Shown here: piece by piece, positions 10,422 to 20,939 of the stretch
How the letters are laid out: the number at the start of each line of letters is the position of its first letter
How positions within the stretch are numbered: the first letter of the stretch is position 1
Source: Nilaparvata lugens
Lineage: Eukaryota; Arthropoda; Insecta; Hemiptera; Delphacidae
Length of the DNA stretch: 64,000 nt
Assembly: GCF_014356525.2 (NCBI RefSeq)
Contig: NC_052508.1
Coordinates: 43,379,858-43,443,857 of the forward strand
Reading direction: 5' to 3'
Notes under the pieces: generated by a model
Database searches by the model: none
Seen by the model: only the letters and a program-made list of their open reading frames with translations
Told to the model about the DNA's origin: nothing
Translations under genes and position numbers: made by a program

Positions 10422-12480
10422 TTCTAACCATGCAATCCCACAACACATCAGTAGAATTATTTATCAAACACTGTAAACTGTTGAAAGAAAAAGACTAAGA
10501 AATTGTCTTTCTAAGTATCAATAAATCTGTGGTTTTTGACAATTTCTTAGTCTTTTTCATTCAATATGAATAATTACCACAATATCAACTTCTCAACTAC
10601 ACGAAAAGTGACTGTAAACTGTCTTCCGATTTACTACGTTTCTTCCAACTTGAAAAGTGTATCATGTCACTCAAATCACTCCAATAATTCAGCCCATTAT
10701 ATTCTTCATAATCCTAACAAGAATTAAGTGTTACATAAAAAAAAATCAAGATACTTCGGTCTCTCATCATAGGAAAAAATGAATTTGTATGTCCATCTCT
10801 GTACTACAACTCTCACAGTATGAACTTAATGTAATTTAAACTGTTATATCAGTTTAATTTAATGTCAATATTAACTTATATATTTTTTTTATATTTTCTC
10901 AGTCTTAGTGAACTTAATATTGTGAAGACTGTTATAATCAGTTTGTTTTCAAGTATATATATATATAATTGTTTTTTTCAGTTTTATTATTGTTAACTGA
11001 TGCCATTGTTTAATCATTTTGTGTGCCATAAAATTAGAGTGAACCTTATCAGAAGTTTAACTTGAACTAATCAATTCGAATTAGATGCCGAAAACAGGTA
11101 ACAGAAAGTCATGATTCACAACTGGGCGCTATTCCTAGGACACTATACTGTAGTTGATATTTTTTTACTGAATTTAATTATCGTACCACCGAAAAATATT
11201 TCTATATATTTATAAAATTTAATTAGCTTTTAATTTGTGTGTTATTTGAATTTTATTTTATTTTAAACACAAATAAAAAGTTACATTAGATTTATAATCT
11301 TTTAAAAGTTTTCTGTGTAATTTTTATAACAATTTTCTTCAACTCTCCTGTTATTAGCTGTGCTCAATAGTTGCATTATAAACAATTTTGCTGGTTAATG
11401 TGTTGTTCTCACTTAATTTAAATTACTTAAATTTTTGCGTAATATATTGTAATTAAAATTTATTGATATTATGTACACTGTGTACATCCAACCTGTGAAA
11501 TTGTATTTTGTCCATTTTTGAGATTTTCAACCAAATTAGAAATTTCTTTCAAAATCATATAAACATAAGAATTTGACTATTTTCATATGCATAATCACAA
11601 TTTTAAAATAAAAATTAGAAACATAGCTGCCATCTTAAAAATAACTGCATTAGAAAGAATTTTAGTCATTTTTTTGTTTTTAGTTCAACAGATTTTAGAA
11701 AAAATTAGTTCAAATAAATGTTTATTTTTTAAAGTTTAGAACAATATTGAATGTTATCCATTTGAAAATGTATTTGTAGAATTTTAATCAATGTTATTGA
11801 AATATAATATTATGTTGGTTTTGATAAATGAAATATTTTAAAGTTGAATTATTTATATAATACTTCTAGTATGTGCCATATACATTAAACTATTTTTGAA
11901 ATATAGTAATACATTGTAATAGTTTTATTTTTAAAGAAACTCCATTATTGTCTGCTTGTTCCAAAATAATGGATAACCTCTCCTAACACAATGCTTAAAT
12001 TCTATTTTTTCTATTCTACATATATTTTAATACATGGAGCATCTCTCCATCTCTACAAATTTAGCTTATCAAGCACTTACTAATTTTCCGTTTAATTTTC
12101 TATCATCGATTTTTGTATTGTATTGCTAATTATCAATAGACATAGTAAATATAGTCAAGTGAATAGTGAATTTGACATAGAGAAAAACATTTAGAATAAT
12201 GATGATTGTAGCTGACAGCTGTATCGTGGTACCTTTGCTATCTCGTTGGGCACGGCATCCTTAAAGAGATGGATATTCTATGGTTCACTCATGTATCATA
12301 GACATAGAAACTATTATCAAATGTGTCTTATAAGGCAGTCAGATTGAATAATAGCTATGTGAAAAATAGAAATCCACCTAGATTGTACAATATGATTTAT
12401 ATTAAATGATAAGTTCATTTTGAAAAGCTTGTATGGAAAATATTAGCATGTATATAATTTTTGTCAACAATGAATGCTGT
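10422..12480 (+). other. GlyP 3' UTR and AT-rich flank
   Basis: No open frame of note after the GlyP stop. Candidate polyadenylation signals are AATAAA at 10520 and another near 11272. The rest is AT-rich non-coding sequence in which I see no recognisable element. Confidence 0.6.
10481..10564 (+). promoter_or_regulatory. Hairpin in GlyP 3' UTR with AATAAA in its loop
   Basis: Bases 10487-10507 are a perfect 21-bp inverted match to 10538-10558 (GACAATTTCTTAGTCTTTTT...). Beyond one mismatch the pairing extends to about 27 bp. The 30-base loop contains AATAAA (10520-10525), 99 bases after the GlyP stop codon. The transcript would fold into a stem presenting the polyadenylation signal in the loop. 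Alternatively it is the remnant of a small inverted-repeat element. Confidence 0.65.
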
Positions 12481-12657
12481 TTTTTTAGAGCCTAGCCACA
12501 CAGAGTCATCTGCGATCAGATTTCATTGGGAGGAAATAGATAAAGAATACCTTTCTGATCACAGATCGTTATTTGGTTGGATGGTCAAGTTACAGCTAAA
12601 TTGTTTGATTTGAAAAACAGTTTTATTTGCCAACTCCACTTTTATCAATTTAATAAC

Positions 12658-12905
12658 ATGGAGTGGCCGTAGTCAAATGCTTTAGAAGCTGATTTGTAAA
12701 CCAGAGGCCCGGGTTCGAATCCCGACTCTGGCTAGATATTTTTCTCGGGTCACTCCCGTGTTTCGGATGGACACGTTAAATCATCGGTCCCGGCTACCTC
12801 AAAGCAGTCGTTGAGTGACTGCCCCTGAAATCGATCAGGTGCAACCTGAAAACTCTGACACCAGACCTTAGCCAGCTAGGTAACTCGGCATTACTATTAT
12901 TATTA
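12658..12905 (+). mobile_element. tRNA-derived SINE
   Basis: Pol III type SINE. An A-box-like TGGCCGTAGTC (12664 on) and a perfect B box GGTTCGAATCC (12712-12722) are about 40 bases apart. A body follows with ACGTTAAATCATCGGTCCCG, a segment conserved in many arthropod SINEs, and a 3' tail of ATT repeats (about 12892-12905). The head does not fold into a proper tRNA with a sensible acceptor stem, so I call it a SINE and not a tRNA gene. Confidence 0.85.
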
Positions 12906-12973
12906 TTCCATGTTGGAAGCTGCTTTACTACTCAACCCTTGTGTTCCGCCCACCAAGGGAGAGTGACATGCTA

Positions 12974-13145
12974 ATTAACTAGTAGTTCTGTGAACAGTAG
13001 ACCTCACGCAGTATTCTCATCCATAAGTACCTGATTGAAACTATAGACCTTATGGAAATACAGCAATAGACTGGCTTCTCCACACATCTGTGTAATCACT
13101 ACTTGTCAGCTGATTTATGATGAATAATTCTATAGTCTGATTTTT
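12974..13145. repeat. Dispersed repeat, uninterrupted copy (empty Helitron site)
   Basis: Begins TAACTAGTAGTTCTGTGAAC, like 16573 onward, and ends GCTGATTTATGATGAATAAT plus TCTATAGTCTGATTTTTAC, like sequence flanking 16944-20551. Here the word GATTTA|TGATGAATAA is uninterrupted. In the related copy the non-autonomous Helitron sits exactly at that point. The right end is cut by the next element. Confidence 0.75.
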
Positions 13146-13795
13146 ACTTTCCTTGCCCTATTACCATAGGTAAGGAAAGTATTACTTTCCGAAAAAATTA
13201 AGGTACCTACCCCAATTTCTAAATTTCTATACGTTTCAAGTTTCCCCTGAGTCCAAAAAAGTGGTTTTTGGGTATTGGTCTGTATGTATGTATGTGTGTG
13301 TGTGTGTATGTGCGTCTGTGTACACGATATCTCATCTCCCAATTAACGGAATGACTTGAAATTTGGAACTTAAGGTCAAAAACAGGGTTTTTCGCGATTT
13401 TCTCTAAACGGCTCTAACGATTTTGATCAAATTTTTACCTAAAATAGTCATTGATAAGCTCTATCAACTGCCACAAGTCCCATATCTGTAAAAATTTCAG
13501 GAGCTCCGCCCCATCTATGCAAAGTTTGATTTTAGATTCTCAATTATCAGGCTTCAGATACAATTTAAACGAAAAAGTTTAAGTGTAAAAGATTGAGCAT
13601 GAAGAACTCTATCTACCATTAATGTTCAGTAACATTTTCACCTAAAATTGAAAATAAGCTCCAAATTCGAGAAAATTTGATTATTCAAAAATGCAAACTT
13701 AATGAGAGAGGCAACTGTTGATTCTATCATTCAGAGATAGCAGAATATTGACTTGAGATGCGCGTGAACACTAGCGTCACGTTATCAATTTTTTG
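13146..13795 (+). mobile_element. Dispersed ACTTTCCTTGCC element, copy 1 (3' truncated)
   Basis: Non-coding element that starts ACTTTCCTTGCCCTATTAC. It contains a TATG/TG microsatellite (about 13280-13312) and shared blocks such as CAACTGCCACAAGTCCCATA. Compared with the copy at 15179 it lacks the terminal GGCAAGGAAAGT. It would be transposon-like given the 12-bp inverted ends of complete copies. Confidence 0.75.
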
Positions 13796-14280
13796 AAATA
13801 ATACATCATGTTCCTGACTATCCCTATTTATTCTGTAATAGATTACATCCAAATTCACATTTTTCCAAAGTCTCGGTAATTCGGAAAGGAAAAAATTAAA
13901 CTTAAAAATACGCGAATTAATAATTAATTAATGTGTAACGATATAATCTTGTGAAAATTATAAAAAAATAATTGAACATTTAATTCTGTTCTGTCATAAT
14001 TTTTTTCCATGTGGGCATAAATGATTAAAAAAAGATAAATAAAAAATAATCCGTTTATTGCTTCCTTAAACAATTACAAAAATTTCAAATAGAAAGCTAC
14101 ACAATTCAAAAGGCAATAATCAGCAGATGCTGGGGTATAATTATATTTTTCCATAGAAGCATAAAGTGTATGTGTGCGTTTTCCTATCTATTCTTTTCAC
14201 TCATATCATTATCCTTTCCATCGATCTCACACTTGTTCTGAGTTTCTTGATTTCTGAAATGTAATATCAAGTTAGCTTAG
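13796..14280. repeat. Repeat block shared with 16300-16400, then AT-rich DNA
   Basis: About 13800-13915 (AATACATCATG ... GATAGATTACATCCA ... TTCGGAAAG ... TGCGAAT) parallels 16296-16400, where it again lies downstream of an ACTTTCCTTGCC element. The remaining bases are AT-rich with no gene seen. Confidence 0.55.
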
Positions 14281-14284
14281 AGCC

Positions 14285-14950
14285 ATATTTCAGGAATCTT
14301 TCCTCTCATAAGACATAGATGGAATATTTTTGTTATTATATCAATAAATCTTTCGCCTCCTGCTTTTATCTCCTCGTTTGATATTCTATCAGGGCCTGTT
14401 GCTTTTCCCTCCTTGAGATGCTCAATTTTGCTCACTCTTCAATATCGGTGGACATTCTTTATTTCTACATTCATGTTCTCATATTCCTCGTTCTGAGTTA
14501 CATTCTTCTTGTTCATCTTTTTTATTCAGATCCTCATAGAACTCTCAAATTATCCCAAGTATACCTTCTATTTTCTCACTTCATTTCCTCTCTCATCTTT
14601 TATACAAATCATTGTGTTCTTTCAAGTACCTAGTTGTTTTCTGTTGAACTCTTTCTGAATTTCAAGGTCTCTTTGTTTTTCTTTCATTAATCCATTCATT
14701 CCATTTGTTACTGATAACTTTCAAGATTTCACTGAATTCTATTTCTGAATTTAAAGGTCTCTTTGTTTTTCTTTCATTAATCCATTCATTCCATTTGTTA
14801 CTGATAACTTTCAAGATTTCACTGAATTCTATTTTGTCTGCCAAATTTTTTAAGATTTCTTCTTTTCTCCAATAGCTTAATAATCTCCCTTGGAACCTTT
14901 CTTTTCTCGTTTTCTCATACGTTTCCTAGATATTTTCTAGTTTTTCTCGA
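14285..14950 (-). pseudogene. LINE reverse transcriptase N-terminal relic
   Basis: Translation of the - strand gives EHLKEGKATGPDRISNEEIK followed by AGGERFIDIITKIFHLC and GKIPEIW. This is the block just before RT motif 1 of non-LTR polymerases. Upstream in the same direction come an INEWKRNT-like linker and stop codons. The relic stops after GKIPEIW, with no catalytic YADD region, so only the leading edge of the RT survives. Confidence 0.65.
14651..14836. repeat. 90-bp tandem duplication inside the LINE relic
   Basis: Two direct copies with a period of exactly 90 bp (14651 and 14741), differing at a few bases. On the - strand the unit is 30 codons and stays in frame, so the relic repeats IEFSEILKVISNKWNEWINE twice. 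Confidence 0.85.
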
Positions 14951-15064
14951 ACTTGTCAGCTTATCGGTTAGAATATTAATTTATGTCTTCATATTCATTG
15001 ATTCTCTGTGAATACTTCAGGAATTCTACCTGTGGATAAACTTCAGATAAAGTAAATAAAACAA

Positions 15065-15178
15065 AATAAATCTTATAGCACCCTTTATTTTTAAAAAATC
15101 TGAAGATGGTGTAAACCGAAACTAGTTGTTCAACTATTTTAAAGTTTTTTAAAAATAAAGGGTGCTATAAGATTTATT
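15065..15178 (+). ncRNA. 34-bp perfect palindrome enclosing a hammerhead-ribozyme-like core
   Basis: The arms 15065-15098 and 15145-15178 are perfect inverted copies. Between them lies CTGAAGA (15100-15106), a short possible stem II (GG-TGTAAA-CC), GAAAC (15118-15122), then TAGTTG-TT-CAACTA (15123-15136) as a possible stem III. This is the order of a type I hammerhead: stem I, CUGANGA, stem II, GAAA, stem III, UH, stem I. Position 16.2 is T, not G, making a C-U mismatch at the base of stem III, and stem II is weak, so it may be inactive. Hammerheads are known in Penelope-like elements and other animal repeats. Confidence 0.4.
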
Positions 15179-15990
15179 ACTTTCCTTGCCCTATTACAAT
15201 GGGTAAGGAAAGTATTGCTTTCCGAAAAAATTAAGGTACCCCAATTTCTTAATTTCTATACGTTTCAAGGTCCCCTGAGTCCAAAAAACTGGTTTTTTGG
15301 TATTGGTCTGTATGTATGTATGTGTGTGTGTGTGTGTGTGTGTATGTGCGTCTGTGTACACGATATCTCATCTCCCAATTAACAGAATGACTTGAAATTT
15401 GGAACTTAAGGTCCTTTCACTATAAGGATCCGACACGAACAATTTCGATCAAATGCAATTCAAAATGGCGGCTGAAATGGCGAAAATGTTGTCAAAAACA
15501 GGGTTCTTCGTGATTTTCTCGGAAACGGCTCCAACGATTTTGATCAAATTCATACCTAAAATAGTCATCGATAAGCTCTATCAACTGCCACAAGTCCCAT
15601 ATCTGTAAAAATTTCAGGAGCTCCGCCCCATCAATGCAGATAGATTCCCAATTATCAGGCTTCAGATACAATTGAAAAAAAAAGTGGAGTAGATTGGATG
15701 AGCATGAAAATTTCTACAATTGATGTTCAGTAACATTTTTACCTAAAATTGAAAATAAGCTTTTAATTCGAGAAAATGTGATTATTCAATTGCAAATTAT
15801 TGTTGATTCTATTAAATCATTCACTATGAAGAGATAGCAGACCTCGTGTGTCTCCAGCGTTATTGCCCTGTCACCAGCTGGCTCAAATCTTTAAATAGTA
15901 GACTTGAGATGCGCGGGAACACTAGTGTCAGGTGATCAATTTTCATAACGGCAAGGAAAGTTTTGTGAGTGCGCCACACCAGATTTTTTG
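15179..15990 (+). mobile_element. Dispersed ACTTTCCTTGCC element, copy 2 (both ends)
   Basis: Complete-looking copy, about 810 bp. It begins ACTTTCCTTGCC (15179) and the inverted counterpart GGCAAGGAAAGT occurs near 15952, followed by TTGTGAGTGCGCCACACCAG. It contains a longer TG run (about 15318-15342) and no open frame. The inverted ends point to a non-autonomous DNA transposon. The superfamily is not determined. Confidence 0.75.
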
Positions 15991-16943
15991 TTTTATTAGT
16001 TTAAAAGTAGCCCATGTCAATAAGTGTTTCAGATAAAGTATATAAGAAAAATGTTATTCAAGCTAGGCTAATTGTTTCTGTTCTTGCTTGAATTAGGACC
16101 ATATGCTAACACTACGATTAACGCTAAACCACGTTTACTTGTAGATATGGTTGCATCATCTATCATAATGCGTTGTTTCATACTGGGTTTAAACGAGCAG
16201 CTGACATTTCTCCGTTTCAATCGAGTATCTGCATACGGTCCTTAGAAATTAAAATGATAAGCGGGCAGATTTTGTTTTGTACATAACAAAATAGCTTCTA
16301 ATACATCATGTGATAGATTACATCCATTCGAAATGTTTCAAAGGTTCGGTAGTTCGGAAAGAGGAAAAAATTGAAATTACAAAATATGCGAATAACTAGT
16401 AGTAGGCCTGGAACAAAACTACACTCACCTATTGCAGTGCGAGTTGCTTGACACAAACTGCTCTCATGACGACCTCCTCCAAAGCAACGACAAAGCCCTC
16501 CGGGTGGCTAAATTTTGGGAGCGAAATATATAGAAAAATAGAAGACTGGTGATCCTGGACACGGAAAGTAAGTAACTAGTAGTTCTGTGAACAGTAGACC
16601 TCGCGCTCACTGAGTTACATTGACCTGTTGTTATGTTTTCTCAAACATAAATAAACTATTTATCAATTAAAAATGTCTAGAAAAAATCCTAAATAAACAT
16701 GAGCTTTCTGTCCTATATCGTACCGTGACGTGTCGTCCCGGAATGTGAGTGTGAGCGCTGTTATCAGGTCTGGCTGCAACTGTCTAAAACGTTGATCGAA
16801 AGATACAATTTTCAAGATGTTCGATGTTTTTGAACGGGTAGTATTATAGTCAACTGTCTACTAACGTTAATGGAAAGATACATTTTCAAGATGTTCGATG
16901 TTTTTGAACGGGTAGTATTATAGTCCACTAGACAGCTGATTTA
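15991..16943. repeat. Non-coding repeat region with 74-bp tandem duplication
   Basis: No gene. From about 16573 it matches the repeat at 12974. A 74-bp unit occurs twice in tandem at 16777-16850 and 16851-16924 (core AAGATGTTCGATGTTTTTGA). The following GACAGCTGATTTA is the left flank of the Helitron insertion. Confidence 0.7.
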
Positions 16944-17135
16944 TCTATATAATAAGAGAGGGTAGGGTTGTGTTTGTTCGTGTGTTCATTTGTTCGCATC
17001 AAAACATGTCAACTTGTGGATTACCGGATAAACGGGAATGATTTATATCTCCAAATTTTGAACATAGATTCTAAAAATATCAATCTCGTGCACCTGGAAG
17101 CCTAAATTTCAATTTTCCTTCTAGATTTTTCAGAA

Positions 17136-18060
17136 TTAGTGTTCAAACTCCATTAATCTTCTATACTTATAAAACTCTAATCTCACTGACTCACTGATCA
17201 CGATTTCTGGAAAACTACTGGATGGTGTAAAATCTGACAAAGCATTTATTGGAAAGGTTCCACTTCGATACTCGTTTGATATTCGATACTCGATGTATAC
17301 TTGATATTCGATACTTGATACAGTCACGGTTACATTATTCAAGATTGTGTTTTCTAATATTATTTGTCATTTCAATTTTAATATTTTTATTATTCAATTT
17401 TTGGTATTTTATTTCGTCCTTTAGGCATCTTACTTTCAAGATAATTGCTACTTTTTCATCAAATTGTCGCGAACGTTCCCTTACATGTCGGGCATTTCCG
17501 GCTTGTCCTTTGTTGGCCTAGCTTCTCGTCTTTTGATCATCTCTTGTCGGTAGTGCACATTGCTTCTGGTCTACCTTTTCTTCATCCAAATTCATCTGGC
17601 TTATTGAATGTTTTAAATGTGAAATATTACTTCAAATGAATTCTTCAAATGTATTCATCAACTGTGATTCAACTATTTATCAATTTCTTCGTGTATTTAT
17701 GCTGATAGACTTTGTCAAAGTTCCATAGTATTGTGTTGGCGTCTCTCGCCATTTTTCTAACAACATGGCTTCACCACTTGAAACTCAGACTTTCAATTTC
17801 ATTATCTCTACCGTTTGGAAATCAATCTAAAAATTCCACAACCTGGAATTCGGATTATTTGTTTGGAGCTCATGTTCCTGTTCACATTCCCATTGGGGGA
17901 ATTGTCTGCTGTGTTTGATGCTTTCATTTCGCCATCGCGTGGTCATAGTTGGAGCTTGCTGAACGTGCTGTTCCTTGGGGTACCGTGGATTCCCTGCCTG
18001 TCTGCCTGGCTGCATCTCTTTCTTCAAAATTTAACTCAGGTTACATAAATCTTTTCATTC
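17136..18060. other. Helitron interior, small unexplained open frames
   Basis: Several overlapping frames of 60-90 codons on both strands (for example 17249-17521 and 17815-18048). They show no recognisable domain and low-complexity Phe/Leu/Ser composition. This segment is somewhat less AT-rich than its surroundings and could be captured host DNA. I do not call a gene. Confidence 0.3.
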
Positions 18061-18469
18061 AATTTTCATTTTTTACTCATGTATTGCATAGCTGTTCATG
18101 AAACAATTAACAGCATGTTGAAACTGGACCACATTGTCTCTATTTCTAATTTATTTTGTATTCAAACAATTCAATGTTAATTCATATTATTTTTGTAGCT
18201 ATTATTCAGCTTTTACGGCAATTAAAAACATTTAATTGTCCGTACTTATTCGGCAATTGAGCCTATGTACATGAATTCAATATGTTACAGTGTATGTCTC
18301 ATTGAGAGCACTGTCCTACAATATTTCAAGGTTATAATAATTGTATTATTGATCATATTATTGTTTTCAATTATCAGTTGGCTTATTTGTGAAGCATTTC
18401 AATTTCTAACCTCAAATTAATATTCTCATATCTGAATTATTTGTATTGATGTCTAACTTGACATTCAAA

Positions 18470-18832
18470 TCATTGAAGGCCTATGTCGCCTCTATTAATG
18501 TACTCAACATTCATAATTATTTCATTGTATTTGACAGCTACCCTCGGCTTACAAGCGTTTTCATTGAAGGCCTATGTTGCCTCTATTAATGTACTCACAT
18601 TAATAATTATTTCATTGTATTTGACAGCTACCCTTGGCTTACAAGCGTTTTCATTGAAGGCCTATGTCACCTCTATTAATGTATTCAACATTAATAATTA
18701 TTTCATTGTATTTGACAGCTACCCTTGGCTTACAAGCGTTTTCATTGAAGGCCTATGTCGCCTCTATTAATGTACTCAACATTAATAATTGTTTCATTGT
18801 ATTTGATAGCTACCCTTGGCTTACAAGCGTTA
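18470..18832. repeat. 91-bp minisatellite, four units
   Basis: Four consecutive units beginning TCATTGAAGGCCTATGT start at 18470, 18561, 18651 and 18742 (periods 91, 90 and 91). Units differ by a few substitutions. The repeats have no spacer, so this is not a CRISPR array. Confidence 0.92.
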
Positions 18833-18879
18833 TCGTAAGGCCACCGACGCCTATTTCAATGTGTATGGCATTGATTTTG

Positions 18880-19070
18880 GAACTTACTTATGTTAATGTC
18901 GACCAAGGCATTTTCATTTCTGAACTTACTTGTATTAATGTCGACCGAGACATTCAATTACTCTAAGGTTATTTGTACTAGTGTCAATCAAGACATTCAA
19001 CTATTCCAATATATAGAGCATTGTTATTTCTGATTTACTTGTGTTAATGTCATTCAAGACATGCAATTTA
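18880..19070. repeat. Degenerate 60-70 bp tandem repeat
   Basis: Repeated phrases of the type ACTTGTRTTAATGTCRACC followed by RAGRCATTCAA recur about four times with drift. It lies just downstream of the 91-bp minisatellite inside the same Helitron. Confidence 0.5.
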
Positions 19071-19399
19071 TTTCAATGTATGTAAGGTTGATTCTGAACT
19101 TGTGTAACATTGAATTTTTCAACATTAACTTTATTGTATCATTAAGATTCATCTAAAGATTTTTATTCGATTCAATTTCCATTCACTTGTTTTTGTATGT
19201 GGCCATCTGCCTATTATTTCATTAATATTAAATCTCAACTTTGTTTACTCATTTTGTCTTTTATTGGCATACTCCCAGCACTTCATGCTATCAGTTTTTT
19301 ATGCACAGAATCCAGAGATTTATTTTGTAGGTATTAATATCAATTATCATTCACAGTCCACTGCCCTGACTTTGGATTCTGCCAGATGGATTGCAACAA

Positions 19400-19828
19400 A
19401 ACTTGGAATACAGCTTCCTTGAACGTCCTAGGTGCTCACTAAGAATTCTTTTGGCAATATTTCAACTCTAAAGGTGGTTTTTAAGGGTTTAAAGTTTGTC
19501 TTTTAGCATGTATATTCTTCTTCTCCCAATGTAGAGAGTTAGTGGGGAGGATATTTTTAATATTCTTTCCAAAGAATGGACATTGATATGTCCAAAGCTC
19601 TGCCAATTTATGTAGATGCATAACAATATGATTATTATCTATAGTTATCATATTACAAACTGCTTTTTCATATCATATACAGTTCAATAATTATTTTCTT
19701 AGTCTATATTATGTAAATTCATCTATAATTTTGCTGTATTGTAAGCTATTGTATATAAGTGTATAAGCCAGTATATATTGTAATCTACATAAATAAAGTA
19801 CTTAATCAATCAATCAATCAATCAATCT
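19400..19828 (+). mobile_element. LINE 3'-end fragment with TCAA-repeat tail
   Basis: The end reads ACATAAATAAAGTACTTAAT and is followed by five or six ATCA units (about 19803-19828). A polyadenylation-like AATAAA next to a short microsatellite tail is typical of CR1-group LINE 3' ends. No polymerase sequence remains. Confidence 0.5.
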
Positions 19829-20551
19829 CCTTATTACAATAGAAATGTCCATATCATATGTTATTATAGATCTATAATCTAGAGAGAGTATCTTTTCGAA
19901 ACAGTTGTTAACTGACAACTTAATTAATAATTTTGACAGGTTGGCATTAAGTTGAGATGACTTCATTAGGTTGGCACAAAGTTGAAGAACTAATCAAAAT
20001 GCATTATTTATCGAGAACAAATAATTGATTGGGCACTGCTGCTTCAGAGCTGGGTGTATAGATAGTTTTTTTTTCATAAAACAAACTCTTATGACGGGAG
20101 TAGCTTCTATCAAGACTAATTTAATTTTGGTTGTATATCCGATCGCGATAACTGCTTAAACAATTTCGATGAAATTTTAATAATTCAGTATGATATATGG
20201 AGAGTATTTTCAAAACTTCAGAAGTGTCCGTTGTGGAATCTGTTTGCAAAGAATGAGGAAATTCGGCCAAAATTTAACTTGGGCGGAAGAAAGGGGTTAT
20301 TTATTAAAACGGCCATATAGCTGTTGTTCCTTTTCCCAAAATTCGCTGCAATTGGACTACTATTCTACAGAGCACTTCCAACACATCAATGATCAATCGA
20401 ATGATTTGACTCAATTGTTTTCATGCCAAGTTGTGGCCAAATCCCAAAAACGATTATAACAATGTTGGTAGAATTTAGATTACTGTATTAATGATTCACA
20501 AAAATAATCTTATCTTTCAATTCCTGTAGCGAAGCACGGGTGCCCTGCTTG

Positions 20552-20938
20552 TGATGAATAATTCTATAGTCTGATTTTTACGGTAATCTTGTCGTATGAA
20601 GGAGGCTCCTTTTTCCTTTTATATTATCCTTGAAATGCAAAATTTCCAAAAACCTTTTATATAGGTACGTCTACGCGCAATTTAAAAAGGAACATACCTG
20701 TCAAATTTCATGAAAATCTATTACCGCATTTCGCCAGAAATGCGCAACATAAAAACATATAAACATTCAAACATTTAAACATTAAGAGAAATGCCAAACC
20801 GTCGACTTGAATCTTAGACCTCACTTCGTACGGTCAATTAATATTTTTTAAATCACTTGATATTTATTTATAATTTTTACAAGTCTATGTCATCACACAT
20901 AGTTATATAAAAATGCGCTCTTTCGAGCATACTTTAAA
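20552..20938. repeat. Dispersed non-coding repeat (also at 42597-42830)
   Basis: After the Helitron's right flank, about 20605-20840 matches 42597-42830 over blocks such as ATGAAGGAGGCTCCTTTTTC, CATACCTGTCAAATTTCATG and GCCAAACCGTCGACTTGAAT, with about 85-90% similarity by eye. No open frame. Confidence 0.75.
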
Positions 20939-20939
20939 A

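Larger units (their letters stand above)
16944..20551 (+). mobile_element. Non-autonomous Helitron, 3.6 kb
   Basis: Starts TCTATATAATAAGAGAGGGT and ends GAAGCACGGGTGCCCTGCTTG. The GCACGGGTGC just before the 3' end can form a small terminal hairpin. Helitrons begin TC, end near a hairpin plus CTRR, and insert between A and T without duplicating the target. Here the left flank ends ...GATTTA and the right flank starts TGATG..., while the related repeat at about 13110 reads GATTTATGATG with nothing between, an internal empty-site control. The 3' terminus CTTG departs from CTRR by one base. No Rep or helicase frame is present. The interior holds a 91-bp minisatellite and a LINE 3' tail. Confidence 0.75.

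Noticed and set aside
12661..12735. tRNA gene suggested by a perfect B box
   Set aside because: The A box is degenerate, no acceptor stem pairs, and a SINE body with an ATT tail follows.
13130..13342. 70-codon His/Thr repeat protein (also 21363-21671 and 24760-25134)
   Set aside because: His-Thr runs are translations of TG/CA microsatellites in the dispersed ACTTTCCTTGCC element.
17249..18048. Cluster of 60-90 codon frames as a small gene family
   Set aside because: Frames overlap on both strands, share no motif and have low-complexity composition. No splice or expression evidence.
18470..18832. CRISPR-like array
   Set aside because: Units are contiguous 91-bp repeats with no spacers, in a eukaryotic Helitron.
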